Assembly (NCBI GenBank): GCA_011682565.1
Contig: JAACEJ010000122.1
Location: forward strand, 1-8,345
Length of the DNA: 8,345 bases
DNA from: Actinomycetota bacterium
Lineage (GTDB): Bacteria; Zhuqueibacterota; Zhuqueibacteria; Residuimicrobiales; Krinioviventaceae
Direction of reading: 5' to 3'
In this document: positions 1 to 6,298 of the stretch, piece after piece
Position numbering within the stretch: the first letter of the stretch is position 1
Layout: every line of letters starts with the position of its first letter
The notes under the pieces: model-generated
Told to the model about the DNA's origin: nothing
Database searches by the model: none
Seen by the model: only the letters and a program-made list of their open reading frames with translations
Program-made: the position numbers and the translations under genes

Positions 1-93
1 TCATACGCATGGTTCAGTTCCGTGCCGGTGGTTAGCCGTTACACGTACCGGATTGTCCGGCTTGCCTATATTAGCTTTGCTTGGCGCACTCAT
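1..93 (-). CDS. 30-codon ORF with good ribosome binding site, unknown function
   Basis: The minus strand reads an ATG at 93-91 and a TGA at 3-1, giving a 30-residue peptide that begins MSAPSKANIGKPDNPVR and ends HGTEPCV. A clear Shine-Dalgarno AGGAG lies just upstream of the ATG (plus-strand ctcct around 99-103), which is why I list it. The peptide is basic and proline-rich with no membrane segment or known motif. The DNA inside it is unusually rich in short hairpins, for example CCGGA/TCCGG at 48-60. It may therefore be a true small protein, the start of a gene broken by a premature stop, or part of a structured RNA that only looks coding. I do not recognise it. Confidence 0.3.
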   Translation of the reverse strand: MSAPSKANIGKPDNPVRVTANHRHGTEPCV

Positions 94-302
94 TATTTAC
101 TCCTTTCTAATATTTACAACCGCCCAAGGAAATCCCTTCCCAGTGCGTAAAATAAAGCAAAGCTTCCATCATAATAGTTTACGAAAACAAAATGTCCTTG
201 TCAAGCCGAATGACACTCAGGTCGTCTAAAATCCAATTCATCGCTCTTGCCTCGGGACAGAAATTCCAAGGACGATCACGTACCGGCACAGGAGACAAGT
301 CA

Positions 303-323
303 TGCCGACGGAGACCGTCGGCA
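303..323. repeat. Perfect 9-bp inverted repeat (hairpin)
   Basis: TGCCGACGG at 303-311 pairs perfectly with CCGTCGGCA at 315-323 around a three-base loop (AGA). Neither strand continues into a T run, so a Rho-independent terminator is not supported. It looks more like a REP-type intergenic palindrome. The sequence just before it (ACCGGCAC at 282-289) is the reverse complement of GTGCCGGT at 22-29, so the left end of the window has several related GC-rich palindromic words. Confidence 0.6.
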
Positions 324-390
324 CGAGATAGAAAAATAAATTGTTGTTTGATCAGGGTATATTTTTAAACTTGTCGTTTTTTTAACTTTT

Positions 391-454
391 TGTTTATATT
401 GGAGGGAAGAAGCCATATTTTATCTTGCACCCTGGGATAGTACCCCGCAGGACG
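391..454 (+). repeat. Dispersed intergenic repeat, copy A
   Basis: Aligned by eye without gaps, this segment matches 6193-6256 at about 45 of 64 positions. Shared landmarks are TATTGGAG/GTATTGGAG, then AAGC, then CCCTGGGAT, then CAGG.CG. The central palindrome (CACCCTGGG...CCGCAGG) is degraded here compared with the copy at 6193-6256. It lies about 75 bp past the higA stop codon. Confidence 0.5.
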
Positions 455-528
455 CTCATCGTAACCTTAATTCGGGGGAAGCAATTTAGAAAATCTTTAC
501 CGGAAGTAGAAAATAAAGTTGGTCCGCG

Positions 529-834
529 TTACGCTGCCGGTTGATACTTTTTAATTTCGTTATTGAGGCGTTCGGCTATTTGGTCTTGCGCGACATCCAA
601 GTCATAATCCATTTGTAGTCCCAGCCAAAATTGAGGCGACATATCAAAATATTTAGCCAATCGTAAAGCAGTATCTGCTGTTATTCTACGCTTACCCAGT
701 ACTATTTCATTTATTCTTCGTGCGGGAACCCGGATATCGAGAGCCAGGCGATTTTGGCTAAGATTCATGGGTTTTAAGAACTCTTCTTGCAAGATTTCTC
801 CCGGATGTAAAGGTGTCATTCTTTTAGAAGTCAT
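529..834 (-). CDS. higA: HigA-family antitoxin (XRE/HTH regulator)
   Basis: This 101-residue protein is the antitoxin of a type II toxin-antitoxin pair. It begins with the family signature TPLHPGEIL (residues 7-15). A helix-turn-helix of the XRE/cro type follows at about 24-70, including SQNRLA, INEIVLGKRRIT and ALRLAKYFDMSPQFWLGLQ, all hallmarks of the HigA/VapI group. In this family the antitoxin binds and neutralises the toxin and represses its own operon through the HTH domain. It is the second gene, starting 8 bp after the toxin stop. AGGAG at 844-840 overlaps the toxin stop codon and lies 5 bases before the ATG, so translation is probably coupled to that of the toxin. That site favours Met1 over Met6, although many relatives begin near Met6. 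Length and motifs are normal and the gene looks intact. Confidence 0.93.
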   Translation of the reverse strand: MTSKRMTPLHPGEILQEEFLKPMNLSQNRLALDIRVPARRINEIVLGKRRITADTALRLAKYFDMSPQFWLGLQMDYDLDVAQDQIAERLNNEIKKYQPAA

Positions 835-839
835 GCTAT

Positions 840-844
840 CTCCT
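840..844 (-). promoter_or_regulatory. Shine-Dalgarno of higA, overlapping higB stop
   Basis: The minus strand reads TAGGAGATAGCATG: the TAG (845-843) ends higB and its AG is also the start of AGGAG. The spacing of 5 bases to the ATG is suitable. This overlap decides the higA start and suggests that ribosomes finishing higB re-initiate on higA. Confidence 0.75.
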
Positions 845-1124
845 AGTGATAATCAATTATTTCTACGTTATAAGCATCGTTCTCGTACCATTCAAAACAG
901 ATTCTCCATTGGTCATTTATTCGGATACTATTTTGACCTTTTCGAATACCCTTTAGTGCTTCTAATCGATTTCCTGGTGGAACAAGCAAATCTTTCAAAG
1001 TCTTCGCTTGATTCAACATTCTTAGTTTTCTCAATGCGACACGCTGAATATCGTTGGGAAACTTTTTGGCAAACCGGCGATCGAATATCTTTTCCGTTTC
1101 TTTGCACTTGAATGACCTTATCAT
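843..1124 (-). CDS. higB: HigB-family toxin (RelE/ParE-like mRNA interferase)
   Basis: This 93-residue basic protein matches the HigB toxin layout. It has an N-terminal MIRSFKCKETEKIF, a helical region rich in Arg and Lys (about 15-45), and then GNRLEALKG (51-59) and SIRINDQWRICFEW (66-79), with a C-terminal NVEIIDYH. The GxRLexLKGxRxGxxSIRINxQWRIxFxW pattern is the core of the RelE-like fold in this family. Known HigB toxins cleave mRNA on the ribosome. HigB lies upstream of its antitoxin, the usual reversed order of higBA operons. The start is set by alignment with family members, which begin MI(K/R)SF. A promoter lies almost on top of the ATG and no Shine-Dalgarno is visible, so the transcript may be leaderless. 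No residue expected for activity is obviously missing, but activity cannot be judged from sequence. Confidence 0.93.
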   Translation of the reverse strand: MIRSFKCKETEKIFDRRFAKKFPNDIQRVALRKLRMLNQAKTLKDLLVPPGNRLEALKGIRKGQNSIRINDQWRICFEWYENDAYNVEIIDYH

Positions 1125-1132
1125 AAAAAGAA

Positions 1133-1159
1133 GGTATAACGTTTAACGTTAAATGTCAA
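1133..1159 (-). promoter_or_regulatory. higBA promoter with candidate HigA operator
   Basis: On the minus strand TTGACA (1159-1154) is followed after 15 bases by TATACC (1138-1133). The spacer is nearly filled by two copies of the self-complementary word AACGTT (plus-strand 1138-1143 and 1145-1150), one base apart. A symmetric site between or over the promoter boxes is where HigA-type antitoxins usually bind to repress their operon. The -10 box ends 8 bases before the higB ATG, so a normal start site would leave a leader of zero to two bases. The 15-base spacer is shorter than ideal, so the exact -10 box could be shifted by a base or two. Confidence 0.55.
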
Positions 1160-1205
1160 GCGGAATTATCCAAATACAATCATCAAGTACCAGATAGAAC
1201 AGAGA

Positions 1206-1278
1206 GCTTGCGCCCTCTGAGGCCCCTCAGAACCGTAAAATCTTGCGCCCCTGGACAGGATTACCCAGCGCGATCAAA
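1206..1278 (+). repeat. Dispersed intergenic repeat, copy C, with extra hairpin
   Basis: The core at 1241-1278 matches 6225-6262 at 29 of 38 positions by eye and shares the closing GCGATCAAA. Just before it CTTGCGCCC (1207-1215) is repeated exactly at 1242-1250, giving a partial tandem. A separate small perfect hairpin, TCTGAGG/CCTCAGA, lies at 1216-1231. The block begins about 76 bp past the stop codon of the GH42-like gene and ends before the higBA promoter. Confidence 0.5.
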
Positions 1279-1353
1279 TGCTATGGTGGTGAACTTGCAA
1301 GGACCAAATTTATCAAACCCGTTCCCTTTCAAGCATCATAACAGCCTGAAAAA

Positions 1354-3645
1354 TTAAAGGCCTTTATACAAAACATCACCCGTTTCACTGTCCATCAGGA
1401 TCGTGGCCGGGGCGGCCGGTAAATCAAGCGTAACGGTTTTGCCGTTTTTGAGGGTGATTGTTTTGTGGCCGCCGGTTTTCGTGTGCATGGTCAGGATGCC
1501 GGAGCCGCCGTAAAAAATATCGCGCTCCGAATTGTAGATGTGAACACCGGCAGACCGGTAGATAAACCGCAGCAGATCGGCGTCGGTCGGCGGAACACCG
1601 ATGAACCAGGATGTATGCGTGGCAAAATCTTTTTTGCCCAGGGCCGGAGACAGATCGTGCCGATAGCGACCGAATATTTTGGCCTGCGCGTCGTCGATTG
1701 AAAATAACGGATCACACACACCTTTTGGCCGTTGGTCAGGGATAGTGCCGATTTCGCCTGTAATCATTACCGCAGGTGTGTCCGCACAGATGGTTTTTCT
1801 GAGGTTGAAACCGGTAATGTCCTGCACAAATTCAGCCGATACTTGTTTCCCGTTGCAGAATCCCGGAGCGTAGCACCACAGCAGTTGCCGGTTGTCCTTT
1901 GCGACTTTATTGCGGATGATGGCTTTAGTTTTATTGTCGATGACAAAGGTATTGCCAAAAACCACCATTTTGTATTGGGAAAGATCAATTTTATCCAGAT
2001 CGCTGATGTGAACCGGATCAAAAATAACGCCGGCGTAAAAACTGGCGAGACTCATCCGGTCGATCAATTGTGCGGATACAGGATCCCCGGCGCCAACGCT
2101 TTGCACAAAGTACTGTGACTTTGTATCATAGACGAGCAATACATCGGCTTCGGACGTATAGTCCTGATGCATTTTTTCATCAAAAATTCCTTTTAGCTGT
2201 CGGATGCATTCCTGGTAGCGGGAAAGCTCCCAATAACCGGTAAGACAGTATCGCGGGAATTTACGCCAGTCCGGATGTGTGTTAATGCCCGCCGGCCCAA
2301 AATCATAATACCACAAACCCATGCCTTTGGAATGGGAATACATGGTATTTCGGGTGATGAGCGCGACATTTTCCGACAGCGTTTTCTGGTAATCCTTATT
2401 GTCGACATCATGGCTGCCATAAGGGAGAGCGCGCCGCGGCTCCTGATCCATTTCATCCAGCCAAAGCTTGCCGTTGAGTCGCATGGAGGTAATCAGGCTG
2501 CGTGAACGGTAAGGCTCGCCGGAGCGAAAGGCCTCGGGGCCGTAGGCCTGCGGGCCGCAAAGATAGTCGATGTACGGCGATTTGAGTACCGGTTCTAAAT
2601 CAAGTTGACTGCCGGCGGCAAGGCGGTTGAAAACCGAAAAAAAGTAACCGTAAAAAGCGCCGGTAATAATCGGACGCGGCCAGTTTTCTTTGACGATCCG
2701 GCAAAAGTGCAGCACATCGTTGCGGATCAGTTCATGCTGGCAGGTGTAATAATCGATAACCTTTTGATCCTTCTGCGGATCACGGAACACGCCGGCTGAA
2801 GTGGCCGCCCGCTCCGCGGTTACCGGCACCGCAACATCCTCAAATTTAATATTCGGGTCATTCCATGCGCGGCGCAGTGTGTCGGTCGTCCGGTATTTGT
2901 CTTTCACCCATTCGCGAAAATGTTGCTGCATGGGCAGACCGAAATCCGGCTCCCAGTACAGGAAACCCCAGTAATGCCATTCACCGTAGACGCCGCAGGC
3001 CACCTGAATCCCCACCAAATGATTGCCTTCCGGCGTTGCCGAAAACTCGCGGCAGAACCGCTTGACCATTTCGGTGGAACTGTCCATCCATTTTTTGGAT
3101 GCCAAACTGAAGCGATCGGCCAGTCCGGCATCGTGCGCAATCGGCTGTCGTTTGCAAGTTTCAGGATCAGGTTTGGCTGCCACGCCATCGTATTTTACCC
3201 GTTCTTGCGGATGCAGTTTGAGCCACCATTTGGGGGCGTTTACATGCAGGCGGATAATAATCCCGGCATCGGGACACACTTCCAGCACACCCTGAATCTG
3301 CTTTTTGGCAAGGGTCAAATCAAGTGTACCGTCTTTAAGCCACATATATTCAAATGGAAGATCCAACTGAAATAGTTTTACACCCAGTCCGGCGAACAGT
3401 TTGATATTCGCCTGGGGTATGTCATCGCCGGACCAGCGTCCGCCCGGTCCATCAGTCAACGAATAGATCATGGGAGAAAAGGGTTGACCATCAATAAATA
3501 TAGTCGGTCGACCATGGTAATTTTTAACAGCCGCCTTCATGGGGCGGGTCTGCTTCCCATCTGCCAAACTGTTGCCTTGTAACTGACTACAGCCAATAAT
3601 AATGAGAATCCCTACGAGAGATGATAAATTCACGAGTTTTTTCAT
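1354..3645 (-). CDS. GH42-like beta-galactosidase-type glycoside hydrolase, lipoprotein
   Basis: This 763-residue protein is predicted to be an exported, lipid-anchored glycoside hydrolase. MKKLVNLSSLVGILIIIGCS is a lipoprotein signal with the lipobox ending at Cys19. A clan GH-A barrel of the GH42 type spans about 40-490. It opens with the usual GRPTIFIDGQPFSPMIYS, carries GVYGEWHYWG where Glu222 is the likely acid/base, and KLWLDEMDQE where Glu398 is the likely nucleophile. Residues about 497-620 (DVLLVYDTKSQYF ... KMVVFGNTFVID) look like the Rossmann-like middle (trimerisation) domain of GH42 enzymes, followed by a C-terminal beta region. Family members hydrolyse beta-galactosides or related glycosides; the substrate here is unknown. 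The start is supported by the signal peptide and an AGGG about 10 bases upstream. The nearest upstream gene is 557 bp away, so it probably has its own promoter. The enzyme family is fairly sure, the exact activity is not. Confidence 0.8.
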   Translation of the reverse strand: MKKLVNLSSLVGILIIIGCSQLQGNSLADGKQTRPMKAAVKNYHGRPTIFIDGQPFSPMIYSLTDGPGGRWSGDDIPQANIKLFAGLGVKLFQLDLPFEYMWLKDGTLDLTLAKKQIQGVLEVCPDAGIIIRLHVNAPKWWLKLHPQERVKYDGVAAKPDPETCKRQPIAHDAGLADRFSLASKKWMDSSTEMVKRFCREFSATPEGNHLVGIQVACGVYGEWHYWGFLYWEPDFGLPMQQHFREWVKDKYRTTDTLRRAWNDPNIKFEDVAVPVTAERAATSAGVFRDPQKDQKVIDYYTCQHELIRNDVLHFCRIVKENWPRPIITGAFYGYFFSVFNRLAAGSQLDLEPVLKSPYIDYLCGPQAYGPEAFRSGEPYRSRSLITSMRLNGKLWLDEMDQEPRRALPYGSHDVDNKDYQKTLSENVALITRNTMYSHSKGMGLWYYDFGPAGINTHPDWRKFPRYCLTGYWELSRYQECIRQLKGIFDEKMHQDYTSEADVLLVYDTKSQYFVQSVGAGDPVSAQLIDRMSLASFYAGVIFDPVHISDLDKIDLSQYKMVVFGNTFVIDNKTKAIIRNKVAKDNRQLLWCYAPGFCNGKQVSAEFVQDITGFNLRKTICADTPAVMITGEIGTIPDQRPKGVCDPLFSIDDAQAKIFGRYRHDLSPALGKKDFATHTSWFIGVPPTDADLLRFIYRSAGVHIYNSERDIFYGGSGILTMHTKTGGHKTITLKNGKTVTLDLPAAPATILMDSETGDVLYKGL

Positions 3646-3716
3646 ACTTTTTTTCCCTGTTATGTTTACCTGAAATTTGCCGCTTCATTCATTATTTTTA
3701 CGGCCTTGTTAAATTC

Positions 3717-3735
3717 TAATTTTAGCAGAAAATTA
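3717..3735. repeat. AT-rich palindrome upstream of the GH42-like gene
   Basis: TAATTTT (3717-3723) and AAAATTA (3729-3735) are perfect inverted copies around a five-base loop, AGCAG. The palindrome is centred about 80 bp upstream of the GH42-like start codon, where an operator or a 5' leader hairpin could lie. AT-rich palindromes arise easily by chance in this composition, so the call is weak. Confidence 0.3.
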
Positions 3736-3919
3736 AAATCTATGAGAAATTTGAAAATAAGCAAGTTTGTTTTTATGGCTATTGTGCGGATAACATCAAG
3801 CCTTTGCAACTATTCGTTGTACATTTTGCCACAATACACACTTTTGTCATTCTCTGCATGAAAAAATCATATCTTATGCGCTTGTCCATACTGCCAACGG
3901 AACAATGCCATTCAACTCA

Positions 3920-4010
3920 TGTCATTCAGTAAGAATCTTGTTGGCCAGACGAATAAACAATAGAAACTCTAATTCCAGCGTTTTCCCGACAAGATTCCTT
4001 CTGAATGACA
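3920..4010. repeat. 91-bp imperfect inverted repeat (MITE-like)
   Basis: The 22-base arm at 3920-3941 (starting TGTCATTCAG, ending ATCTTGT) matches the reverse complement of 3989-4010 at 20 of 22 positions. The 47 bases between them show no clear pairing. Arms of this length and quality are not expected by chance. The outer word TGTCATTC also occurs alone at 3845-3852 and, inverted, at 208-215. The layout resembles a miniature inverted-repeat element or a palindromic intergenic repeat; no target duplication is obvious at the edges. Confidence 0.7.
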
Positions 4011-4202
4011 CACCGTGTTCGGTTACATCTCTGTTGGTTTTTTAATGCAGGGAATTTATTTGCCTTTTTTGTTTGGTATTATTTAGAGAAATGAAATTTA
4101 ATAACATACCTTTTATCTTATCGAATCCGGTGAATTCCATTTACGCAAAGCAGAGCTTGATCTTGATGTTCCGGTAAAGAATTAAAAAGTTGTTTATGGT
4201 TG

Positions 4203-6032
4203 CTACATTCCTCTTATTTCCACCGTATGCTCCCCGGGAAACACCAAGTTAATGCGCAGACTCTTCACCGTTTGACTTAGGGTATCGCCCAACATCAGCG
4301 GCATGGTATGCTGCATGGCGCCTCCGGAAATTTCGATGGCATCACCTTGGTATTCGTAAACAGCGCTGCCCGTTTTTAAATAGAGATCATTTTCCATTGG
4401 ATTTTTTACATAGCCCGGTAAATTTGCATCCGGCATTTCATCTTTATTTAAAATATGCGCAGCGGAAATTTTACCGGACAGAGGAAATTGCAAGACAATC
4501 TGCGCCAACACCGGCAGTTCATCCCCGGATTCTTCGACGGCTCCTGAAGCCCGAAAGCGGAAAGACAAACCATCGGTTATTTCCGCAACGACCACCTGCC
4601 AGTTCATCCGGTTGCGATTGAGCGAGGGCCGCTCGTCACGCTGCATATCCAACATTTGCAAAGGCCGGTTTAACGGGCCCATAAATTCGGCACGCAGATC
4701 GGGGCGGGAGAGAACCCAGCCCTCCTTCGCTTGCGCCAATTCCGACGCAAATACAGGCCCGGCGCCAAAATAAGACAGGCAGCAATAGAGGCCGGAAAGG
4801 CGGGCTTTTCCATAACGCAGCGCTGCAACGGCATCATTAAAAGTCTGGATGGTCGCACTCAGTTTCCCACGGCGGATGCGTACAAACGGCGCGCCGTGGT
4901 TATAGTGGCTGGCCAAAGCGGTCATATCTTTTTTGTATGGCAACACCAATTTCTCCACCAGTTGCCGCCGATTCGTCTGCAACTTTTCATCACCGAACCG
5001 TTTTACATAGTCGGTCGGCCACGGCTCCGGTTGCGGCCAGGACAAAGATTGCGGTGGGAACAGTTGAATCCACGGCAGCAGATCGGCCGTTGACGGTGTG
5101 ATATAGGATTGATCATCCTGCTGTGAGCGAAGAAAGGATTCGGAACATTTTTGCACCAGCATGGCGCTGAATGGGCCGGGAGAAAAAGCATGATACAGAT
5201 AGGCGGATTCCAAAAACCGGGAAATATGCACGTCGACGCCGGCATCGTTTCTGGCGGAAATTTCCGTAACACAATGATCATCTTGATGTACCAGAAAGGG
5301 CAGCATGTGTAAATTCTTTTCCGGCGCGGCCAGCAATTCCGGTTTTTCCAGCGTGTACGCGGCGCTCATCAAACTGCGGTTGGAATGATTGCTGTAATTC
5401 ATCGACCGTTCCATATATTCGCCGTCGCAGGAAATGTCGATCCCTTCCGCCAACCATTCTTCAGCATACGCTCGGGCCTTTTCATTGCCAAACAAACGCC
5501 ACAACCAACCTAAACTCTGCACATTGCTCCAGCGGTGATTGGGCGTGTGAATTCCGCCGTTAACCAAAGCGCTGCCGATGATATTTGTCAGTTCCTCCAA
5601 TTTGGGCAAAATAGCGGAAAGATCAACATGTTCCTCTTTCCGCATTAATTCCAGCGTGGGGCCAAAACCATACATGGCAAAACCGGTGTCCGCCGGACTG
5701 GAAAAATTGCAGTAAATCATCGAGAGCAAACCCGATCTGGGCAGGTTACGAAACACAAAGTCGATGGCCAAGTCAATTTTCTCCAGCCAGCCCGAATCGT
5801 GAAAATAGCGGGACAATGGCTCCCGCCACAACGCCAGCGCTTTGGGAATAAAAGACACCGAACCTTTATCGTGCCAGGCAATATGAACCAATCCGGAACC
5901 GTCCCAGGGAATGCCGCCATGTTCTTTTGTACCCGGCGCAATGATCATGGCACTCGCCCATTTCTCCATACGTTTTTCCAAAACAGAAACGGTGGTTTTG
6001 TGAATTTGACTTAAAATTTGGTTTTGCTTCAT
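4203..6032 (-). CDS. Heparinase II/III-like protein, putative polysaccharide lyase
   Basis: This 609-residue protein has the two-part layout of heparinase II/III-like lyases. Residues about 10-340 are predicted largely helical, like an alpha/alpha toroid, and about 380-609 are rich in beta strands, like the lyase beta-sandwich. A conserved-looking GGIHTPNHRWSN (159-170) supplies Asn165, His166 and Arg167. A second patch, DGEYMERSMNYSNHSNRS (203-220), supplies Tyr206, Tyr213 and His216. Lyases of this fold use Asn, His, Tyr and Arg at the active site, so these are candidate catalytic residues. No signal peptide is visible (start MKQNQILSQIHKTTVS), suggesting it acts in the cytoplasm on imported oligosaccharides, unless the true start lies elsewhere. 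GAGAG a few bases upstream of the ATG is a modest ribosome binding site. The assignment rests on motif memory and secondary structure impression, so a function other than lyase is possible. Confidence 0.6.
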   Translation of the reverse strand: MKQNQILSQIHKTTVSVLEKRMEKWASAMIIAPGTKEHGGIPWDGSGLVHIAWHDKGSVSFIPKALALWREPLSRYFHDSGWLEKIDLAIDFVFRNLPRSGLLSMIYCNFSSPADTGFAMYGFGPTLELMRKEEHVDLSAILPKLEELTNIIGSALVNGGIHTPNHRWSNVQSLGWLWRLFGNEKARAYAEEWLAEGIDISCDGEYMERSMNYSNHSNRSLMSAAYTLEKPELLAAPEKNLHMLPFLVHQDDHCVTEISARNDAGVDVHISRFLESAYLYHAFSPGPFSAMLVQKCSESFLRSQQDDQSYITPSTADLLPWIQLFPPQSLSWPQPEPWPTDYVKRFGDEKLQTNRRQLVEKLVLPYKKDMTALASHYNHGAPFVRIRRGKLSATIQTFNDAVAALRYGKARLSGLYCCLSYFGAGPVFASELAQAKEGWVLSRPDLRAEFMGPLNRPLQMLDMQRDERPSLNRNRMNWQVVVAEITDGLSFRFRASGAVEESGDELPVLAQIVLQFPLSGKISAAHILNKDEMPDANLPGYVKNPMENDLYLKTGSAVYEYQGDAIEISGGAMQHTMPLMLGDTLSQTVKSLRINLVFPGEHTVEIRGM

Positions 6033-6192
6033 ATTACTCTCGAAAGATAAGTTTTATTTCTCTGTTTTCAAATCTTATGAATAGATAAAAAGCCCACATT
6101 CCCATGTCATGCGGGATAGAGTTCAACCCTCTGGTTTTGTAACAAATCCCTTTTTTGCAGAATATAATTAAAATTTTTCAAATTCGTATCTT

Positions 6193-6256
6193 TTTTTGTA
6201 TTGGAGAACAAAAGCTCTGATTTATTTTACGCCCTGGGATGGGAATCCCCAGGGCG
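6193..6256 (+). repeat. Dispersed intergenic repeat, copy B, with strong hairpin
   Basis: This is the best preserved copy. CGCCCTGGG (6230-6238) pairs perfectly with CCCAGGGCG (6248-6256), and the stem extends inward through GAT/ATC with one bulged base. The segment before it, from TTTTTGTATTGGAG, aligns with copy A. It lies about 40 bp past the stop codon of the T9SS gene. Read on the minus strand the stem is followed by TAAAATAAATC rather than a T run, so it is not a standard terminator although it could still protect or end the transcript. Confidence 0.6.
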
Positions 6257-6298
6257 ATCAAAAATAAGACTACACCATATATTCAATATTGTAAACAT

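Larger units (their letters stand above)
94..528. other. Gene-free stretch downstream of higA
   Basis: This 435-bp gap holds no supported gene. It contains a perfect GC-rich hairpin (303-323) and one copy of a dispersed repeat (391-454). A 10-bp direct repeat, CACGTACCGG, occurs at 42-51 and again at 277-286. Between 325 and 400 the DNA is very AT-rich with several T runs on the plus strand. I see no convincing intrinsic terminator for the higBA transcript on the minus strand: no GC-rich stem followed directly by a T run is present just after the higA stop. Confidence 0.6.
3646..4202. other. Gene-free stretch between lyase-like and GH42-like genes
   Basis: This 557-bp gap must contain the end of the lyase transcript and the promoter of the GH42-like gene. 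It holds a small AT-rich palindrome (3717-3735) and a long imperfect inverted repeat (3920-4010). No ORF of convincing composition is present; a 28-codon plus-strand ORF at 4091-4177 was rejected. No single promoter stands out because the DNA next to the GH42-like gene is AT-rich throughout. Confidence 0.6.

Noticed and set aside
303..323. The perfect GC-rich hairpin as a terminator for higBA.
   Set aside because: It lies about 200 bp past the higA stop and has no T run after it on the minus strand.
767..1111. 114-codon plus-strand ORF opposite higBA.
   Set aside because: It is antisense to two well-supported genes with clear family motifs, and its translation has no recognisable domain.
1206..1278. 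Two CTTGCGCCC copies as a start of a CRISPR array.
   Set aside because: Only two short copies with no regular spacer pattern; they belong to the dispersed hairpin repeat.
2920..3375. 151-codon plus-strand ORF inside the GH42-like gene.
   Set aside because: It runs antisense through the catalytic region around Glu222; long antisense frames are expected in GC-richer genes.
4091..4177. Plus-strand ORF of 28 codons starting ATGAAATTT, and an overlapping frame ending in KAELDLDVPVKN, which could be a decayed gene end.
   Set aside because: Too short, no convincing ribosome binding site, no recognisable family, and the second frame has no start codon of its own.
6230..6256. The strong CGCCCTGGG hairpin as a Rho-independent terminator of the T9SS gene.
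   Set aside because: Read on the minus strand it is followed by TAAAATAAATC and not by a T run, and the same sequence recurs elsewhere as a repeat, so I list it as a repeat.
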